DNA of 32,802 nucleotides. Origin: an uncultured Clostridia bacterium. Its GTDB lineage: Bacteria > Bacillota > Clostridia > Oscillospirales > Oscillospiraceae. Below, one piece after another: positions 24,494 to 32,798 of the stretch (the first letter of the stretch is position 1; the number at the start of each line of letters is the position of its first letter). The notes beneath the pieces are model-generated. The model was not told the DNA's origin. It ran no database searches and saw only the letters and a program-made list of their open reading frames with translations. The stretch covers positions 1 to 32,802 of the forward strand of contig CAMSIF010000017.1 in the NCBI GenBank assembly GCA_947058885.1, in the 5' to 3' direction. The translations under genes and the position numbers were made by a program.

Positions 24494-26362
24494 TTACTCA
24501 CCTCCACCGTTAATGAGGTCGTCTGTTCGGATATTATAGATAACTATCGCTTCCGCCATATTGCTGTAGCCTGTATTATAGTAATAGGTATTGGGGGACA
24601 GATTGGCGTGAAGATTTTCAAACAGCGGCGTCCCCTCCTTCAGGAGGACAGCTGAAAGGACCGGCTGTCCCAGGTTAAAATTCACTTGCAGGTATTTATA
24701 TACATCGTTGACAGTAAGGGACTGCTGAATATATTGCTTTGCGTCCTCGGGGCGGTTGTCGGCCCGGAGACGGCTCTCAAATTCGTCCTCAAAGGGCTGG
24801 GAAAAAACGGGGTCGCCGCTGATGATTTCGTCAATTGTGTTCTCCAGGAAACGCTGGAGGCCTTCGATGTCACTGATGGATTTCAGCTCCTTTTCCAGCT
24901 CGGATTCATGGAGGTCGAAATAGTCCCGCATTTTGACCCTGTAAAAGCTCTTAATGGTACTGTCGTCCACAGGAAAGAGGGCTGATCTGGAGTGCAGAAG
25001 ACGGTTTCGCTCCTGCGCATAAATCCGCGCCTTTTCGCCCTGCGTCCGGATTACATCCACAAAAGACTGTATGGTTTCGGGATTCCGCGAAAGCATATAT
25101 TTCAACTTCGCGGGTGCGCTGCTCATGACGTTCTGGTCCTGCGGCGGCGCTTTTGCCTGTAATAATCTGCTCTGAACAGCCTCCAGATGGTCCTGCAAAA
25201 AGGCCAGTTCGTCCGCGAAAAAATTCTTGGCCAGCAGCTTGGCGTAATCGCCGCTCCAGTCGCTGCTCCGCGCCTTTTTAACGATCTGCTCCAGGAAGCT
25301 GTCCCAGGCGTTCATGGTCAGCTCATTAAACTCCTCCCCGGTCAGCTCGGACAAAAGGCCGTAATCCTCGCTGTCCTGTCTGGGAAAGTGCTCCAATTGT
25401 TCCCGCGTGGGCAGCTGCGAGAGAAGCACGCGGTCCACATAGCTGTCAAGGATGGTCATTGTCCCCTCTTGGGACAGGCCCAGCCTGGCGGGGAGCGTAC
25501 TGTCCTCCATCAAGCCCGCTGTTCCGCTTCCCAGCTTCTGTACCAAGCTTTCCAGCTTATCCATCAAGTTTTCCACTATGACCTGGCCGATGTCCCAGCA
25601 GGGCTTTTCTTTGTGGGCGTAACTCACGGTAAAAATCCTGCGGCCAAACAGCTTCTCGGAGATAGAAACATCTTCGTTGTTGGAAAGAGCCATGATGACC
25701 GCAATAATGCGGTAGCAAATCCCCCATTCCTCCAAAATGGTGTTATCGTCACGCCGGTTGCTCAATAAAAATACGCTTTGGCAGAATTTTTCCCGGTTAT
25801 AACTGGTGGAAAGCTCGTTTCTGAGTTGAAGGGCGATATTCCTCCGGGAAAAATTTTCGTTGATTTGCAGGACCAGCATGTCGAGGATATCCAGGTCATT
25901 CACGCCCAGGTCGTTTTTAACAACCTGTATCATTTTAATCCACGCCAGGAATTCCTCGCGAATGGTAAAGCTGGTCGTATCCAGCACAAAATACATGCAA
26001 AGTTTGTTCTTATCGTGGAAATGGCTTCTTGCGCCAAATATTTTCGACAGGATAACCCCGGCTTCGTCGAGCGAGATTTGGGTCTGGTCAAAGTCCCCGT
26101 CTCTACCCTCGATGTGGTAATAGGCGGTTCCCTTCTCGTCTACCTTCACGCCGAGGAATTGCAGCTCAGGCTGATACTGCGGCCAAATCTGGAAAAGGTT
26201 TGACGCGATATCCCCGCAGCCCCGTATGGCGTCCTCGCCCAGGCAGACGACAAGCATGGGAAAGCGGGGCTCCTTTCCGCCGCCGCTCCCATGGCTGTCC
26301 GGTCCCTTAAGCCTGTTTTCAAATCGCTGTATAAGATGCTGCATGGTAACGTTGTTTGACAT
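24494..26362 (-). CDS. Degenerate tubulin-like protein (pseudo-tubulin)
   Basis: A 622-residue protein. The N-terminal 250 residues match the fold pattern of the upstream tubulin-like gene: strand LVVCLGEDA (38-46) where that protein has VLIGLGGTG, strand LQFLGVKVDEKG, and YFVLDTTSF (124-132) where that protein has the glycine loop GGTGSG. Both nucleotide-binding glycine loops are thus lost, while strands and helices around them are kept. The C-terminal 300 residues are helical, as in the active copy. It may copolymerise with or cap the tubulin-like protein. The ATG at 26362 is chosen because GGAGGG (26370-26375) lies seven bases upstream; a GTG at 26377 would overlap that ribosome site. This is inference from pattern, not a database match. 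Confidence 0.55.
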   Translation of the reverse strand: MSNNVTMQHLIQRFENRLKGPDSHGSGGGKEPRFPMLVVCLGEDAIRGCGDIASNLFQIWPQYQPELQFLGVKVDEKGTAYYHIEGRDGDFDQTQISLDEAGVILSKIFGARSHFHDKNKLCMYFVLDTTSFTIREEFLAWIKMIQVVKNDLGVNDLDILDMLVLQINENFSRRNIALQLRNELSTSYNREKFCQSVFLLSNRRDDNTILEEWGICYRIIAVIMALSNNEDVSISEKLFGRRIFTVSYAHKEKPCWDIGQVIVENLMDKLESLVQKLGSGTAGLMEDSTLPARLGLSQEGTMTILDSYVDRVLLSQLPTREQLEHFPRQDSEDYGLLSELTGEEFNELTMNAWDSFLEQIVKKARSSDWSGDYAKLLAKNFFADELAFLQDHLEAVQSRLLQAKAPPQDQNVMSSAPAKLKYMLSRNPETIQSFVDVIRTQGEKARIYAQERNRLLHSRSALFPVDDSTIKSFYRVKMRDYFDLHESELEKELKSISDIEGLQRFLENTIDEIISGDPVFSQPFEDEFESRLRADNRPEDAKQYIQQSLTVNDVYKYLQVNFNLGQPVLSAVLLKEGTPLFENLHANLSPNTYYYNTGYSNMAEAIVIYNIRTDDLINGGGE

Positions 26363-26399
26363 ACGCTTTCCCTCCACGCCGCAACCGCCTCAGAGGCAG

Positions 26400-29300
26400 T
26401 TACAGACCATTCTCCAGGCAGAAATTGCGGAACGCCTGCTTGAGCTCGTCTAAAAACGCGAATATCTCTTCCTTTTCCTGCGGTTTTCCCAGGGCAATCT
26501 GCCTCATAGTCTGAAAACGTTTATTGCTGAGTTCGTCCTCCAGCAGCCTCTTTCCAGTTTCCCGGATGCAGGAGGCGTTCGCCGTGTAAAACGACTCAAC
26601 CTTTTCCTGAATCTCCCGCTTCAGCTCGACGGGAAGCTGCTGGAAGGTGATATAGCCTTGATAGAGCGGGAGACCCCCATGGGGGAACGCGCTGGTGCGC
26701 TGGGAGAGATAGACGCAGTCTTCCCCAGCCGCGACGTCCTCATCCCGGCGGTAGGCCACGTTATACATCTCAATCGAGATAACGCCGGTGAAAATAGCGT
26801 CACAGTAGTTCTTGATATCCCCCGCACTGGCCAGAATGGTATCAATCCGCTCCTGGGCCTTGCGTTTGATGGTATCAATCCGCTCTGCCAATGCCTCTAT
26901 ACAGGCGACGCTTTCCCTTACAGAGTCATGAACAGCGGGGGAGGCGGCAAAATGGTCCTCACGGATTTTATTGATGATATCTTCGTCCTTCCTGTGTCCA
27001 TCCTCGGGAAGAGCGAAGCCTGTCTCCCGCAATTGGAGAGCGGAGAGGTCCAGTCCCTCCAGGGCTTTTTCCAGCTCAGGGATGCCGCCGGCTCTGTCCG
27101 TCTGCTGGAGAATCGCTTCACAGCCGCTGCAGCGTTCCTCCAATTCCGCAGCAGACGCGGGGTCCGGCGCATAGAACTTGCTGCCGCTGTCAATAAGGCC
27201 GTGACGGCTGGCCTGTTCATAAAGCGTTCTGACTTTGGAAACGGCATCCCGCAGGTCCCCGGACTTCACCCGGTCAAGGTTCATGATACTCTGGGGCGTG
27301 ATGGGGGGGAGCAGATTCCAGTTATCAAAGGGGATTCCGCGAACCTTCTTTCCCTCGTAGTAGTGACGGCCATAGGCCTTTGTGCTGAAATACATCTCCT
27401 CGTATTCCGTGCAGTTGTTGTACGAGCTCAAGGGAAGGCCGCAGGCGCTGCACATAACATAGATTCTATCTGTCAGCGCACTCTCTTTCAGGCCCCACAT
27501 CTGACTTGTCGCGTTCATCTGAATCGCCGCCGACTTGATGGGGCCGGAAATGGCAGGGAAGGACAAAAACGCCAGCTTGGAGGTATCCGCCTCCTTCCAT
27601 ACGCTGCTGTTAAAGTAGAACAGCGGGCTGGCCCTGCCTGTGAGGAGCTTCATCCAATCTTCATAAATCAGGTTTGCCAGCTGGCCGTCCGTAAGCTCCT
27701 CCCCGCGCTGGCCCTCATATTTGTCCTTTAAGAAGCTGGTAATACTCCGGTCCGCGAAACCGCTGAAAGCGGTATTGACAAAGAAATCCGTTACCAGACG
27801 GGTGATTTTGCTCGGGTCCTCCCCAATCCAGGCGGACTCATTATCCGCGAGGAGCGTCATGAAGGCGTCCAGCATTCCGGAGATGTTCAGCCTGGCGATC
27901 TCCTCATCCAGTGACGGCTTGAGCTCGTCAATCGTCATCATCGGCACCGCGAACGTGCTCTTTGTGTAGAGAGCCTTCTCGCTCTGGAGCAGGTCCCGGT
28001 TTTCCTTAAAGGTATTGAGGAGCGTTTCCATCACGCGTTGAAGCTTGATATAGCGGTTGGCCGTAACATGAACAATCTGCTTCCGGAGGTTTATGAGCAA
28101 ATCGTCCATTTTATCATATAATTTCCCGGCAAGCTTGTGCTGCTCATCAAGGCCCAGGTAATATTCGTAATCGCCAAAACGCTTCTGGTTTCCGAACAGG
28201 CTGCTGGCGCGGTCCTCAAAATTCCTTCTTGCGGACTCATGGTCGCTGGAGCGCAGCTTGCCCTGAAGGGCTTCTTCTGTTTTCCTGGATTCGTTTTCCT
28301 TCAGCAGGCCGTCGATAATATTAAGCAGGTTATGGCTCTCAGCGGCGGAAAGCAGGCGGTAGGCAAAAATAGGCCCGCGATCAATGTCCCGAATAATGTT
28401 TGAAAGCTCCCGCTCTACTTTTTTCAATAAGGACTCCGTATTTCGGGTGTCGGTCATGCTCTGGAAGTTTGCCTCCATGCGGTTGAGCTTTGCCCCGGTC
28501 TGGTTCGTGTAGTGCAGCACCAGGTCTGAGTTGCCGTTATCCCGGACAAACTGCCAGTTATCCGGGTACGGATCATAATCGCTGCTCACATCCCTGCGCA
28601 CGCTGTCCAGCAGGGCTTCATAGACTTCCTGGATGCTCTGCGCGTGCGGGGCAAAAGCGGAAAAGACCAGCTTTTCCACATCGGCGGCGGTGGGGATATT
28701 TTCTTTTATCTGTGCAAACCGGTTAAAGAGCTCGGAGGCGAGATAGGTATTGATTTCCCGCAGGGGAATGCTTGCGCAGGAGGCTCCAATCACGCAATAA
28801 GCCGTTTTAGAGCCAATCACCTTCTTATTGTCCGCCTGATTAATCATGTTTCTGAAATTGGACAGATGCTGGGTCAGGTCGAACTGCGCGATGGAGTCCG
28901 TCAGAAAGTCCATGATGTATTCGGCGGTAACGTTCATGGCGTACTCATACGCGTCCTTGATGACATTGTTGTTTTTGTCCGTGGCGCAGATCAGGTGGCA
29001 CATATCTACCGGCGCGTTTTCCCAGGGAATCATCTGATGCCCCTGGTACTCCTGGAAAAAGCGGCCGCCATTGCGGTGAAGATCCATGCAGTAATCCAGC
29101 TCCTGCATCGCGGCGTAGCCGTTTTGAGGGATGTAGTTGCGGGTATCCTTATTTTCCGGAGGGATTTTGGCCAGGTTCACATCCGGCAGGAAGAAATAGC
29201 CGAAAATGGTACCGCTGCCAGTTTTCTCCACAATGGAGCGGACCATATAGCATACGTCGAGGAAGCAGCCCGAACCGGTACCGCCGCTGAGACCGGCGAA

Positions 29301-29873
29301 GATATGAATATTGAGCCGGGGATTAACCAGCCCCTCCTTCGCCCGCTGAATCTCCTGTCCAATCCGGACAAGAAAGTCCTCGGACCGGTCCATCATCATA
29401 AAACGGCCCACCTGCCGGAGGCCGCCGGCGCCGGCGTCAGAAAGGTTGGGCGGTTCGATCTGCTCATGCATGAGCCAGTCGAACTCGGTTTTCCGTTCCA
29501 GGGCGGCGGGATTGCGGAAAACCTGCGCGATATTGGCGTTAGCAATAGAGAAGAACTCCCCATCCTCCAACGCGGCCAGGGATGTGAGCCGGTTTTGCCG
29601 TTCAGCGTGGTTCTCTCGGATAGCGTCGCCCTTGCTCTCCGACGCAGTATCCACGCCAAGAAAGCGGATATGGGAATACGTGGGAACAACAGAATTGACG
29701 TCGTCCGGACGCAGTCTGGAGTAAACCTGCGTCTTAATGGTACGGATGCAGTCAATCCCGGTACCGCCAAGGCCGATTAGGACGGTTGCTGTGTTTTTGG
29801 TCTGCGCCGCCTGCTGCGGAGCTGAAATGATACCCCCGCCGGTACTTAATAGTAGCTTAGAATAGACTGCCAT
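26400..29873 (-). CDS. Tubulin-like GTPase (Tub_2-type), large
   Basis: A 1157-residue protein. After about 28 residues a Rossmann-type strand leads to the glycine loop GLGGTG (34-39). The tubulin/FtsZ signature loop is present as SGGTGSG (196-202), followed by a helix. This combination fits the bacterial Tub_2 tubulin-like family, which differs from FtsZ and TubZ. GTP binding and polymer formation are expected from the family. The rest (about 400-1157) is long, mainly helical and much larger than the roughly 400 residues of FtsZ, so it likely holds docking or regulatory parts. It follows the secreted vWA gene by 24 bases. GGGAGG lies seven to eight bases before the ATG at 29873; a GTG at 29888 would overlap that ribosome site and is rejected. 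Confidence 0.85.
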   Translation of the reverse strand: MAVYSKLLLSTGGGIISAPQQAAQTKNTATVLIGLGGTGIDCIRTIKTQVYSRLRPDDVNSVVPTYSHIRFLGVDTASESKGDAIRENHAERQNRLTSLAALEDGEFFSIANANIAQVFRNPAALERKTEFDWLMHEQIEPPNLSDAGAGGLRQVGRFMMMDRSEDFLVRIGQEIQRAKEGLVNPRLNIHIFAGLSGGTGSGCFLDVCYMVRSIVEKTGSGTIFGYFFLPDVNLAKIPPENKDTRNYIPQNGYAAMQELDYCMDLHRNGGRFFQEYQGHQMIPWENAPVDMCHLICATDKNNNVIKDAYEYAMNVTAEYIMDFLTDSIAQFDLTQHLSNFRNMINQADNKKVIGSKTAYCVIGASCASIPLREINTYLASELFNRFAQIKENIPTAADVEKLVFSAFAPHAQSIQEVYEALLDSVRRDVSSDYDPYPDNWQFVRDNGNSDLVLHYTNQTGAKLNRMEANFQSMTDTRNTESLLKKVERELSNIIRDIDRGPIFAYRLLSAAESHNLLNIIDGLLKENESRKTEEALQGKLRSSDHESARRNFEDRASSLFGNQKRFGDYEYYLGLDEQHKLAGKLYDKMDDLLINLRKQIVHVTANRYIKLQRVMETLLNTFKENRDLLQSEKALYTKSTFAVPMMTIDELKPSLDEEIARLNISGMLDAFMTLLADNESAWIGEDPSKITRLVTDFFVNTAFSGFADRSITSFLKDKYEGQRGEELTDGQLANLIYEDWMKLLTGRASPLFYFNSSVWKEADTSKLAFLSFPAISGPIKSAAIQMNATSQMWGLKESALTDRIYVMCSACGLPLSSYNNCTEYEEMYFSTKAYGRHYYEGKKVRGIPFDNWNLLPPITPQSIMNLDRVKSGDLRDAVSKVRTLYEQASRHGLIDSGSKFYAPDPASAAELEERCSGCEAILQQTDRAGGIPELEKALEGLDLSALQLRETGFALPEDGHRKDEDIINKIREDHFAASPAVHDSVRESVACIEALAERIDTIKRKAQERIDTILASAGDIKNYCDAIFTGVISIEMYNVAYRRDEDVAAGEDCVYLSQRTSAFPHGGLPLYQGYITFQQLPVELKREIQEKVESFYTANASCIRETGKRLLEDELSNKRFQTMRQIALGKPQEKEEIFAFLDELKQAFRNFCLENGL

Positions 29874-29897
29874 GATATATCCTCCCACATATAGAAA

Positions 29898-32009
29898 TTA
29901 ATTCCGCTTTATCTGTTTCGCGGCTGGCGGCCTTTTTCTCGCGCGGTTTCTGCGCGGCTTCATCAGGCTGTCAAACCGCACTGTCAGCAGCCGGGAGTCT
30001 CCCTCCTGAAGTCTCAGCTCCACCTCTACGCCGCTTTCAATGGTCACCTTGGTTGTTTTCTCCCGCTTATACAATACAGGGGCATTTGTAATCAGGATAA
30101 CCCGCTTGTCGCCGGTTGCCTGGAAATAACATTTTCTGTAGTCCAGATTTCCCCCCAGGGGATGGAGCCGGAAGGCGGTCAGCCTGCACCGTCCCCTTCT
30201 GGGACGGATTGTTTTCCCTTTGGGCGGTTCGCCGCCGCGCCCGTTCAGATACGATTTTACGGTGATATTGCCATGGAAGGGTTTTTTGAGCAATATAAAG
30301 AGCGTGATCGCGGCGCAGGCCAGCACAATCAAAACAATCACACCCACGGCAATCATAACCATGGCCGTTACAAAGTAGCATGTGACCTTCACCTCAATGT
30401 CACAGGAGAGCCCCTTTGTGTTTGTGGCGCGGACTGTGATAACGCCCTTGGAGAGGCTGAAGTTATGCAGCGTCAGCCTCTCGCTGGAATCGACCGTGTA
30501 ATCCGTGCCGCTGCGGAAAGTGCTGTTGGCAACGGAATAGCGCAGTGTATCGCCTGCGGGATCTGTTGCCAGCTGCTTCAGGTCAATTGTCAGACTCGTG
30601 TCCCTGAAAGGCAGAATATATACCACCTTTTGGATAGGGGTCTCCACTGGGACCGGCGGCAGAGCCGGGGGCGGGGGGGCGGCGCTGACGGTTATGGGGC
30701 CTACGTTATCGGATTCCCTGCTAAAGCTATATTCAGCAGTGACGTGGACTTTGACATAATAATCGCCGGCGGCAGGCGTAAACGACGCAGCAAACCTGCC
30801 GTTATCGACTTGCATGGGGATACGGTCAAGCTCCGCGCCATAGGCATCCAAAAGCACTGCCTCCGCGCTGTAACCAGCGTAGTCGCTGCTGGATGTGGCA
30901 GTCGTGCCGCCGGACCGCAGGACAGCGGAAACAGTGAAAGGGCTGCCGGTTTCAACGGCCAGACTGGAAGGCTCCACGGCAGCGTCGACCACAAGATTGC
31001 TGCTGTAGTGCATTTTGATCTGGATATTGTCGCCAGGCACCCCTGTCGTCTTCAACGTCCATTCGCCCGGCTTCAAATACTTCGCGGGAATCTTTATCTG
31101 TTTGTAAGTATCACTGTTTGTCTCTATGAATCGCTGGTAATCCACCTCTGCGTTGTTCGGGTCCGTCAGCAGCGTGCTTTCCGCTCTGCCTTCAATAATA
31201 ATATTTACCTCTTCAACGCCCACTGCGGGCACTGGAATAGCGGTACTCAGTTCTCCAGTATCAGGGAACACCTCGGGGCCTGAAGGAGAAAAAATATCCG
31301 ATTCTGTGATAAGCTCCACAAAGGTATCATAAACCCCGAACAAATCGTTAGCGTTGGTTATCTCTTCAAATTCGCCGGAATCTCCGGAAATCGCGGACAT
31401 CTCATCCGTATCCGCCCTGTTATTGGCGTTTAAGCAAACGCTGTAAATTTTAATCTGCCGTTCAGCGGCGGCTACAACCGCATCCGCCTTTTTCTTCTTG
31501 GATTCCTGAAGCTCCTCCTCTGTTGGCATTTCGGTGTTGCCATCGCTGAGGAACACGATGTAGGAGGGCAAATCCAGACTGCCTTTTTCACTAATCATAT
31601 CGACAGCGGCGGACAATGCCTCGCCGATATTGGTATATCCCGTTGTGCTGGTCACGCTGGTGGATGTCCAGGATTTCAGCGCGGTAATGAGGCGGGCCTT
31701 TTCCTCACTGCCGTTTACCAGGTGCAGGTCCAGGCCGTCAATATCCCGGACGTGGTTGGAAAAGACCACGCCGCCCAGATAGTTCCCCTCTTCTGTCAGC
31801 AATCCGACAAAGCGTTCAATCGCCTGATAGCGCAGGCCGTCCGCGTCGGTGAGGTTCATGGAATTGCTGGCGTCCAGAACAAAGACAATATTGGCCCGGT
31901 TTTCAATGGTTTCGGCTGCGGACGCACGGGTCATAGACGGCGTTCCGAGCAGCAGCGCGGCCACTAAAAGCAATGCGTAAACGAATCTGCGGCGTATACC
32001 TTTTTCCAT
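29898..32009 (-). CDS. Secreted-type vWA protein, first gene of the ten-gene operon
   Basis: A 703-residue protein. Residues 1-31 form a signal peptide (basic start, hydrophobic core, ASA cleavage region). The vWA domain (about 40-260) has a complete metal site: DASNS (46-50), T126 and D156 in SDG. Several beta-sandwich segments follow (about 270-540), including a proline-rich linker and a region like an Ig/cadherin domain. One membrane segment (about 544-577) precedes a highly basic cytoplasmic tail of about 125 residues. The layout matches the vWA protein at 5270-7300 of the opposite operon, with a different tail. The start at 32009 gives a proper signal peptide and has a run of six G about ten bases upstream; the frame is open to 32276 but that extension covers the promoter. 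Confidence 0.85.
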   Translation of the reverse strand: MEKGIRRRFVYALLLVAALLLGTPSMTRASAAETIENRANIVFVLDASNSMNLTDADGLRYQAIERFVGLLTEEGNYLGGVVFSNHVRDIDGLDLHLVNGSEEKARLITALKSWTSTSVTSTTGYTNIGEALSAAVDMISEKGSLDLPSYIVFLSDGNTEMPTEEELQESKKKKADAVVAAAERQIKIYSVCLNANNRADTDEMSAISGDSGEFEEITNANDLFGVYDTFVELITESDIFSPSGPEVFPDTGELSTAIPVPAVGVEEVNIIIEGRAESTLLTDPNNAEVDYQRFIETNSDTYKQIKIPAKYLKPGEWTLKTTGVPGDNIQIKMHYSSNLVVDAAVEPSSLAVETGSPFTVSAVLRSGGTTATSSSDYAGYSAEAVLLDAYGAELDRIPMQVDNGRFAASFTPAAGDYYVKVHVTAEYSFSRESDNVGPITVSAAPPPPALPPVPVETPIQKVVYILPFRDTSLTIDLKQLATDPAGDTLRYSVANSTFRSGTDYTVDSSERLTLHNFSLSKGVITVRATNTKGLSCDIEVKVTCYFVTAMVMIAVGVIVLIVLACAAITLFILLKKPFHGNITVKSYLNGRGGEPPKGKTIRPRRGRCRLTAFRLHPLGGNLDYRKCYFQATGDKRVILITNAPVLYKREKTTKVTIESGVEVELRLQEGDSRLLTVRFDSLMKPRRNRARKRPPAAKQIKRN

Positions 32010-32070
32010 ATAAGAAATCCCCCCGCTAAAGCTGTTTTCTTTGGTCGCAATGTCTACTCTACCATCCTTT

Positions 32071-32099
32071 ATTTTACAAAATTTGGCATGTTTTGTCAA
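32071..32099 (-). promoter_or_regulatory. Strong promoter of the ten-gene minus operon
   Basis: On the minus strand a perfect -35 box TTGACA (32094-32099) is followed by a 17-base spacer and TAAAAT (32071-32076). Transcription would start about 55 bases before the ATG at 32009. The arms ACAAAA (32076-32081) and TTTTGT (32091-32096) form a 6-bp inverted repeat across the spacer and might be an operator. All ten genes down to 14096 lie on this strand with gaps of 3 to 47 bases, and I see no other convincing promoter between them. Confidence 0.8.
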
Positions 32100-32107
32100 T
32101 AGGGAAC

Positions 32108-32134
32108 AAAAAACGCCCTCCCAAGGAAGGTGTT
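32108..32134 (-). terminator. Minus-strand terminator upstream of the operon promoter
   Basis: On the minus strand a ten-position stem (arms 32112-32121 and 32125-32134, one wobble, one mismatch) with a three-base loop is followed by six T residues (complement of 32108-32113). It lies directly before the -35 box of the ten-gene operon, so it would stop transcripts arriving from the right and insulate the operon. Confidence 0.6.
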
Positions 32135-32171
32135 GTGAGGCAATAGCCCCAGCAATTTCCGCAAGAGCACA

Positions 32172-32200
32172 TTGATACGGCGGTAATGGTATGCTATAAT
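32172..32200 (+). promoter_or_regulatory. Promoter of the nucleotidyltransferase-fold gene
   Basis: TTGATA (32172-32177), a 17-base spacer and a perfect TATAAT (32195-32200) form a strong sigma-A-type promoter facing right. It is divergent from the ten-gene operon promoter, with about 70 bases between the two -35 boxes. Confidence 0.8.
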
Positions 32201-32277
32201 CCGTTCGGCAAATCGGAATACCATTATGCTTCCTAGCAGGAATACAAATCACCAAGATGTGGGGGTATTTAATCAAT

Positions 32278-32700
32278 ATGTTTGATAAATATTCTTTACT
32301 TCAACAACTTCAAAAACTTTCTTTTCCTGAAGAGGAATACTGGGTAGTTGCTGGCGGCGCTATGGTTTTACACGGGGTTCGTCCTCAAACACATGATATT
32401 GATTTGGGATGCAGTACCCTCCTGGCAGATAAATTGGAGCAGCAAGGCTATGCAGTTTCGCGCTGTGAAGATGGAACCAGAAAAATTCTATATTCTGAAA
32501 ATATCGAAATTTTTGAAAACTGGATTGAGGGTGCAGTGGAAATCATCAGCGGCGTTCCCGTTGTCTGTATAGATGGACTTATTCAGATGAAAAAGAAGCT
32601 TGGCAGGGAAAAAGATTTAGCAGATATAGCGTTAATAGAAAAGGTGAGAGGAGGCCCAGAGTTTTTATGCGCAGAGTGCGGTGGCAACTCTTCCGGTTGA
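32278..32700 (+). CDS. Nucleotidyltransferase-fold protein
   Basis: A 140-residue protein. The stretch VVAGGAMVLHG followed by HDIDLG is the nucleotidyltransferase signature (glycine pair, then DxD), and KDLADIALIE near the C-terminus is typical of short AbiEii/MNT-like proteins with unknown targets. Such proteins are often antitoxins or part of small stress modules. No HEPN or other toxin partner is visible, but the contig ends 100 bases later. The last 18 residues (after LIEK) look unlike the usual family end, so the 3' part may be altered by a frameshift or junction. ATG 32278 is preferred, but an ATG at 32257 is possible; neither has an ideal ribosome site. Confidence 0.7.
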   Translation: MFDKYSLLQQLQKLSFPEEEYWVVAGGAMVLHGVRPQTHDIDLGCSTLLADKLEQQGYAVSRCEDGTRKILYSENIEIFENWIEGAVEIISGVPVVCIDGLIQMKKKLGREKDLADIALIEKVRGGPEFLCAECGGNSSG

Positions 32701-32744
32701 ACAGACGCATCGCCTACTTTCCTGGACACGAGGCGGAAAACTAG
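32667..32744 (+). CDS. Possible short basic peptide overlapping the end of the previous gene
   Basis: A 25-codon frame starting at ATG 32667, with AGAGGAGG (32647-32654) upstream at a rather long distance of 12 bases. The product is rich in Arg. It overlaps the last 34 bases of the nucleotidyltransferase gene in another frame. It may be a chance frame or the start of a gene cut by the assembly artefact. Confidence 0.15.
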   Translation: MRRVRWQLFRLNRRIAYFPGHEAEN

Positions 32745-32765
32745 TGAAATAATGCTTAAACATCC

Positions 32766-32798
32766 AGATCGGAAGAGCGTCGTGTAGGGAAAGAGTGT
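32766..32798. other. Illumina sequencing adapter at the contig end
   Basis: These 33 bases, beginning AGATCGGAAGAGC, match the widely used Illumina TruSeq adapter (the reverse complement of the universal adapter end). They are not biological. The last 37 bases of the window, and possibly the join just before them, should be removed. Confidence 0.95.

Noticed and set aside
28644-29780. Long open frame on the plus strand, antisense to the tubulin-like gene
   Set aside because: It has no recognisable domains, and the minus-strand frame carries clear tubulin motifs. Other long antisense frames (for example 986-1786 minus and 30162-31283 plus) are rejected for the same reason.
3624-32009. Reading the island as a tellurite-resistance (Ter), type VI or type VII secretion locus
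   Set aside because: No TerD-like, MoxR ATPase, PP2C phosphatase, VipA/VipB, Hcp, EssC or WXG100 gene is present; only single shared families (vWA, kinase, FHA) overlap with those systems.
32010-32276. Extended start for the vWA protein at 29898-32009
   Set aside because: The extension covers the strong promoter and terminator and would bury the signal peptide.
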